A stretch of DNA of 64,000 bases from Hyphomicrobiales bacterium. Lineage in GTDB: Bacteria; Pseudomonadota; Alphaproteobacteria; Rhizobiales; Rhizobiaceae. The position numbers and the translations under genes were made by a program. Location of the stretch: positions 133,407 to 197,406 of the forward strand of contig UBXG01000016.1 of assembly GCA_900469475.1 (NCBI GenBank), in the 5' to 3' direction. The notes below the pieces were generated by a model. The model searched no databases. It was not told the DNA's origin and saw only the letters and a list, made by a program, of their open reading frames with translations. The number at the start of each line of letters is the position of its first letter. Position 1 is the first letter of the stretch. Positions 59,705 to 64,000 of the stretch are shown here, piece by piece.

Positions 59705-60940
59705 ATGACGATCGCCACGAAAATCGAAGAGGCGGGCTTCAAGCCCGCTTCGCGGATCGCCTCCATCGGCGTTTCCACCATTCTTCAGATCGGTGCTCGC
59801 GCCAGTGCGATGAAGCGGGAAGGCCTGCCCGTTATCATTCTCGGCGCCGGCGAACCGGATTTCGATACGCCCGACAATGTCAAGGAAGCGGCTAAGGCCG
59901 CCATCGATCGCGGCGAAACGAAGTACACCGCTCTCGACGGCACGCCGGAGCTGAAGAAGGCGATCGCCGGAAAGTTCCAGCGCGAGAATGGCATCGACTA
60001 CGCGCTCGACGAAATCACCGTGGCGACGGGTGCCAAGCAGATCCTGTTCAACGCCTTCATGGCCTCGATCAATCCGGGCGACGAAGTCATCATCCCGACG
60101 CCCTATTGGACCTCCTATTCCGATATCGTCGAAATCTGCGGCGGCGTGCCTGTTCTGATCTCCTGCGATGCCAAGTCCGGCTTTCGCCTCAGGGCGGATC
60201 AGCTCGAGAAGGCCATTACCCCGAAGACGCGCTGGCTGTTGCTCAATTCGCCATCGAACCCATCGGGTGCCGCCTATTCCAAGGCCGATTATCTGCCGCT
60301 GATCGATGTGCTGTTGCGCCATCCGCATGTCTGGCTGGTGGTCGACGACATGTATGAGCATATCGTCTATGAGGGCTTTGAGTTCACCACGCCCGTCGCC
60401 ATCGAGCCACTTCTCAAGAGCCGGACGCTAACAGTGAACGGTGTTTCCAAGGCCTATGCCATGACCGGCTGGCGCATCGGCTATGCCGGCGGCCCCAAGG
60501 CTCTCATCAAGGCGATGGCCGTTATCCAGAGCCAGGCGACCTCCTGTCCCTCCTCGGTCAGCCAGGCCGCGGCCGTTGCTGCGCTCAACGGCCCGCAAGA
60601 TTTTCTTGAGGGTCGCAAGGCAAGCTTCCAACGTCGGCGCGATCTGGTGGTTGGTCGGCTTAACGCCATTGAAGGCCTGGATTGCCTGGTGCCGGAAGGT
60701 GCCTTCTACACATTCTCGGGCTGTGCAGGCATACTCGGAACGACGACACCATCCGGAAAGATGATCGAGACGGATGCGGATTTCTGCGCCTATCTGCTCG
60801 ATGAGGCCCATGTAGCCGTCGTGCCCGGCTCGGCATTCGGATTGTCGCCCTATTTCCGTATTTCCTACGCGACGTCGGAAGCTGATCTCATCGAAGCCCT
60901 CGATCGTATCGAGTGCGCCTGCGCGGCGCTCCGACGCTAG
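59705..60940 (+). CDS. Class I/II PLP-dependent aminotransferase (likely 2-aminoadipate transaminase)
   Basis: This 411-residue enzyme is of the aspartate aminotransferase Ib type: ILGAGEPDFDTPDNVKEAA, YTALDGTPELKKAI, LLLNSPSNPSGAAYSKADY, the PLP-lysine in TVNGVSKAYAMTGWRIGY and the terminal ISYATSEADLIEALDRI. By its place between the semialdehyde dehydrogenase and the hydroxyglutarate dehydrogenase it should convert 2-aminoadipate to 2-oxoadipate, the HglS substrate. Aspartate as an additional substrate is likely. Confidence 0.92.
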   Translation: MTIATKIEEAGFKPASRIASIGVSTILQIGARASAMKREGLPVIILGAGEPDFDTPDNVKEAAKAAIDRGETKYTALDGTPELKKAIAGKFQRENGIDYALDEITVATGAKQILFNAFMASINPGDEVIIPTPYWTSYSDIVEICGGVPVLISCDAKSGFRLRADQLEKAITPKTRWLLLNSPSNPSGAAYSKADYLPLIDVLLRHPHVWLVVDDMYEHIVYEGFEFTTPVAIEPLLKSRTLTVNGVSKAYAMTGWRIGYAGGPKALIKAMAVIQSQATSCPSSVSQAAAVAALNGPQDFLEGRKASFQRRRDLVVGRLNAIEGLDCLVPEGAFYTFSGCAGILGTTTPSGKMIETDADFCAYLLDEAHVAVVPGSAFGLSPYFRISYATSEADLIEALDRIECACAALRR

Positions 60941-60949
60941 AACAGTGGC

Positions 60950-61045
60950 GGCAGACGCGCAAGACGGCTGCCCATCCGGAATTGCGTGAAAACAAAGAGA
61001 TAGAGCATTTCCATAATTCCGTTTAAAAGCGGGAATGTTTCAATC
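60950..61045. repeat. Second copy of the rhizobial intergenic repeat
   Basis: It contains GGAATTGCGTGAAAACAAAG followed by AGATAGAGCATTTCC and a downstream GGGAATGTTT that partly mirrors it. The core matches the copy at 2187-2275. It fills most of the gap between the aminotransferase and the last gene. Confidence 0.6.
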
Positions 61046-61075
61046 ACCGCGTAAAACGCCGGAAGTCTTCATATC

Positions 61076-64000
61076 ATGATACCACGCCTCGTTTCGGCGA
61101 AAGACAGTTCGCAACATCAGATCGGCGCCTTCGAGCGCCGACTGGGCGCACTAGGCTTTCAAGGCGATGTTGAGACGGATGACGGCGCGCGGACGGTCGC
61201 CTCGACCGACAATTCCATCTATCAGGTCAAGCCGACGGCAATCCTATATCCACGCGGCGTCGAAGATCTGAAACTCGTCGCCAAGGCCATATCCGAGCCC
61301 GCCTTTTCCGATCTCGTCATCGCACCGCGCGGCGGCGGCACCGGAACGAACGGACAATCGTTGACCTCCGGCATTATCGTCGATTGCTCCAGGCATATGA
61401 ACCGCATCCTGGAGATCGATCCGGTCCGAAAGATCGCCCGTGTCGAGGCCGGCGTCGTCAAGGATCAGCTGAACAAGGCGCTGAAACCATACGGTCTGTT
61501 CTTCGCACCCGAGCTTTCAACCTCCAACCGCGCCACGATCGGCGGCATGATTTCCACCGATGCCTGCGGCCAGGGCTCGTGTCTCTACGGCAAGACCAGC
61601 AACCATGTTCTCGGCCTGCATGTGGTGTTCTTAGATGGCAGCGATTGGTGGTCGCGCCCGCTCGCCGAGACCGAGCTGAACGAGATCAAGGCGCGTGACG
61701 ATCGGATCGGCGAAATTCACCGGGTAGTCGATGCGATCGCCAGGGACAAAAGCGAGCTGATAGCGGCGACCTTTCCGAAGCTTAACCGCTACATGACCGG
61801 CTATGATCTCGCCCATATCCGGCGAGAGGACGGCCGCTTCGATCTCAATGCGGTACTGTGCGGCTCGGAAGGCACGCTTGCTTTGATTGCCGAGGCCGAA
61901 CTCAACGTGCTGCCGATACCGGCGCAATCGGCCCTCATCAACATCCGCTATGATGATTTCAACACGGCGCTCGAGGATGCCCGGCGGCTGGTGGCGCTGA
62001 AGGTCGCCTCGGTCGAAACGGTCGATGAGAAAGTGCTGGGTCTCGCCAAGGGCGACATCGTCTGGAGCGGTATCGCCCACTTCTTTCCGGAGGATGCGTC
62101 CGGCTCGGCCAACGGCATCAATATCGTCGAGGTGCTGGCCGACGATCGCGATGAGCTGGAGCGCAAGCTCGCAGATGTCACCACCACGCTTGATGACCGC
62201 TCTTCAGCACGCCACAAGGGTTATACAATCGCACGCGAAAAGGCCGAGATCGAAGCAATCTGGTCGATGCGCAAGCGCGCGGTCGGCCTGCTCGGCAATG
62301 TCGAAGGACCGGTGCGCCCGGTGCCCTTCGTCGAGGACACTGCCGTTCCGCCCGAGCATCTGGCTGCCTATATAAGGGAATTCCGCGCCCTTCTTGATGC
62401 CGAAGGGCTGGATTACGGCATGTTCGGCCATGTCGATGCCGGGGTGCTGCATGTTCGCCCGGCGCTTGATCTTACCCGCGCCGACCACCAGCCGCTTGTC
62501 CGCAAGATCAGCGACGGCGTCGTTAGCCTCACCCGCAAGTATGGCGGTGTGCTCTGGGGCGAACATGGCAAGGGCGTTCGCTCGGAATATGTCCCTGAGT
62601 ATTTTGGCGAGCTTTATCCCAGCCTGCAGGACATCAAGCGCGCATTCGACCCCGGCGATCGCCTCAATCCCGGCAAGATCGCATCCGGCTCATCCCGCCC
62701 GTTGCTGAAGATCGACGAAGTATCACTGCGCGGTGACTTTGATCGCATTATCGGCAACGATATCCGCGCCGCCTTCGATAATGCCGCCTATTGTAACGGC
62801 AACGGCGCCTGTTTCGATTTCGATACCGCGAGCCCGATGTGCCCCTCCTTCAAGGCGACGGGCGATCGGCGCTATTCGCCGAAGGGTCGCGCGGCAATGA
62901 TGCGCGAATGGCTGCGCCTGCTTGCCGAGCGTAAGGTCGATCCGCGGCGAGAGGCGGACATGCTGCGCCGAGCCAACCCTATCGGCAACCTCCTGCGGCG
63001 GACAGTTAACTCGCTCAATCCAGCCAATCGGAACGATTTCTCTCATGAAGTGCAGACGGCAATGGATACCTGCCTCGCCTGCAAGGCTTGTGCCGGCCAA
63101 TGTCCCGTCAAGGTCAGCGTCCCGGCTTTCCGCTCGAAATTCCTGGAGCTCTATTACGGCCGATACCTCAGGCCCTTCAAGGACCCAATCGTTGCTGCCA
63201 TCGAGACGACCCTTCCGCTAATGGCGCGTTTCAAACTAGGCTACAATGTGCTGACCGGATCGACCGCCGGCCAGGGCTTGATGCGGCTTGCCGGTCTCAC
63301 CGCGCTTCCCGTCATGCCTGCAGTATCGCTGGAAAGGGAAGCCGCTCGTCTCGGCGTGCAGGTTGCTACTCCGGAACGGTTGGGAAAGCTCTCCGCAGAG
63401 GAGCGAGTCCAAGCGGTCGTCATTGTAGCCGATGTCTTCTCCACCTATTTCGATCCAGCCGTCGTCATCGCCGCGCTCAAGCTTGCCCTGAAGATGGGCT
63501 TCCAACCGTTGCTCGCTATGTCGCAGAACAACGGCAAGGCCCTGCATGTGCATGGCTATCTCGGCCGCTTCGAGAAGGCGGCAGCCAAATCGCGCGGCTC
63601 TCTCGATCAAATCTCGCAGATGGGCATTCCATTGGTTGGCATCGATCCATCGATGACGCTGACCTATCGCAGCGAATATGCAGCCCTGCCTTCCGCCAAG
63701 CTGCAGGCGACTGTGCTGCTGCTTCAGGAATGGCTCTCCGCCAATCTCGAGCGATTGTCGCCGGCACAGACTTCGCAGCAAGAGCGTTTTACGCTGCTTG
63801 CCCATTGCACGGAGAAAACGAACGCTCCAGCTGCCCTCAAGCAATGGTCCCTGCTCTTCGATAAATTAGGTATCAAGCTCGATATGGCCGATGTCGGCTG
63901 TTGCGGCATGGCCGGCACCTTCGGCCATGAGGTGCGCAATCGCGCCATGTCGGAAAAGCTCTACGCAATGAGCTGGCAGGACAAGATCGCTGAGAGCGGC
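61076..64000 (+). CDS. FAD-linked D-2-hydroxyglutarate dehydrogenase with Fe-S and CCG domains (YdiJ-type), 3' end cut by window
   Basis: 975 residues are visible and the frame is open at the window end; relatives are about 1000-1030 residues, so little is missing. The N-terminal FAD domain has APRGGGTGTNGQSLTSGIIV, then an FAD-oxidase C-domain with HVDAGVLHVRPALDL. Two cysteine clusters for Fe-S centres follow (CNGNGAC...MCPSF and CLACKACAGQCPVKV), then a CCG domain (DVGCCGMAGTFG). This fusion matches YdiJ-type D-2-hydroxyglutarate dehydrogenases, which oxidise D-2-hydroxyglutarate to 2-oxoglutarate. It completes the lysine route begun by HglS. ATG 61076 has a weak GGAAG upstream. Confidence 0.92.
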   Translation, partial: MIPRLVSAKDSSQHQIGAFERRLGALGFQGDVETDDGARTVASTDNSIYQVKPTAILYPRGVEDLKLVAKAISEPAFSDLVIAPRGGGTGTNGQSLTSGIIVDCSRHMNRILEIDPVRKIARVEAGVVKDQLNKALKPYGLFFAPELSTSNRATIGGMISTDACGQGSCLYGKTSNHVLGLHVVFLDGSDWWSRPLAETELNEIKARDDRIGEIHRVVDAIARDKSELIAATFPKLNRYMTGYDLAHIRREDGRFDLNAVLCGSEGTLALIAEAELNVLPIPAQSALINIRYDDFNTALEDARRLVALKVASVETVDEKVLGLAKGDIVWSGIAHFFPEDASGSANGINIVEVLADDRDELERKLADVTTTLDDRSSARHKGYTIAREKAEIEAIWSMRKRAVGLLGNVEGPVRPVPFVEDTAVPPEHLAAYIREFRALLDAEGLDYGMFGHVDAGVLHVRPALDLTRADHQPLVRKISDGVVSLTRKYGGVLWGEHGKGVRSEYVPEYFGELYPSLQDIKRAFDPGDRLNPGKIASGSSRPLLKIDEVSLRGDFDRIIGNDIRAAFDNAAYCNGNGACFDFDTASPMCPSFKATGDRRYSPKGRAAMMREWLRLLAERKVDPRREADMLRRANPIGNLLRRTVNSLNPANRNDFSHEVQTAMDTCLACKACAGQCPVKVSVPAFRSKFLELYYGRYLRPFKDPIVAAIETTLPLMARFKLGYNVLTGSTAGQGLMRLAGLTALPVMPAVSLEREAARLGVQVATPERLGKLSAEERVQAVVIVADVFSTYFDPAVVIAALKLALKMGFQPLLAMSQNNGKALHVHGYLGRFEKAAAKSRGSLDQISQMGIPLVGIDPSMTLTYRSEYAALPSAKLQATVLLLQEWLSANLERLSPAQTSQQERFTLLAHCTEKTNAPAALKQWSLLFDKLGIKLDMADVGCCGMAGTFGHEVRNRAMSEKLYAMSWQDKIAESG

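Noticed and set aside
1..64000. tRNA, rRNA, CRISPR arrays, intact insertion sequences, prophage genes
   Set aside because: None was seen on either strand; the only mobile-looking signal is the AT-rich stretch around 39.5-41.7 kb, which has no transposase or integrase.

Overview
The window looks like a chromosomal or large-replicon segment of a Rhizobium/Agrobacterium-type alphaproteobacterium. Reasons seen in the sequence: GC-rich coding DNA with many ABC uptake systems, a single-domain CUT2 sugar ATPase, and two diverged copies of what I recognise as the intergenic palindromic repeat common in Rhizobium genomes (about 2187-2275 and 60950-61045). No rRNA, tRNA, CRISPR array or intact insertion sequence was seen.

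Layout. 1-12.5 kb: the end of a crotonase gene; a peptide-type ABC transporter (binding protein, two permeases, fused double ATPase); a stand-alone thioesterase; an XRE-type regulator divergent from a second, closely similar binding protein that has no transporter of its own but is followed by a CocE-type hydrolase, with a convergent HSL-type esterase. 13-20.2 kb: a cupin gene, then a leftward polyol operon (AraC regulator, CUT2 ABC transporter, ribitol-dehydrogenase-like SDR, FGGY kinase). 20.4-30 kb: small and stress genes, an ArsB-like permease, TetR plus reductase, a His-rich Zn/Cd/Pb P-type ATPase behind a MerR-type promoter, and an AraC regulator divergent from an FAD monooxygenase.

30-39.2 kb is the most interesting block: a leftward operon of two flavin monooxygenases (CmoO/MsnO8-like and NtaA/CmoJ-like), an M20 deacetylase, a GNAT acetyltransferase, a fused permease-ATPase, twin amino-acid binding proteins and a third LLM oxidoreductase. 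Part for part it matches the Bacillus subtilis ytm/ytn S-alkylcysteine salvage operon, so I infer import, N-acetylation, oxidative C-S cleavage and N-deacetylation to recover cysteine. It faces a tauABC/SsuD-like sulfonate operon (42.3-46.2 kb) across an AT-rich insert holding a decayed beta-helix pseudogene and an FkbM methyltransferase. The two sulfur operons share an identical 15-bp upstream motif.

46.3-52.6 kb: mntR, a PAS-PAS-GGDEF cyclase, an MscS channel, a secreted protein, another LLM enzyme and a nucleotidyltransferase. 52.7-55.6 kb: an Lrp/AsnC regulator divergent from argG and an ornithine-cyclodeaminase-family gene, with a perfect 15-bp palindrome between them. 55.7-64 kb: a lysine/2-aminoadipate degradation cluster (LysR regulator, HglS, aminoadipate-semialdehyde dehydrogenase, aminotransferase, D-2-hydroxyglutarate dehydrogenase cut by the window end) that would carry aminoadipate semialdehyde to 2-oxoglutarate.
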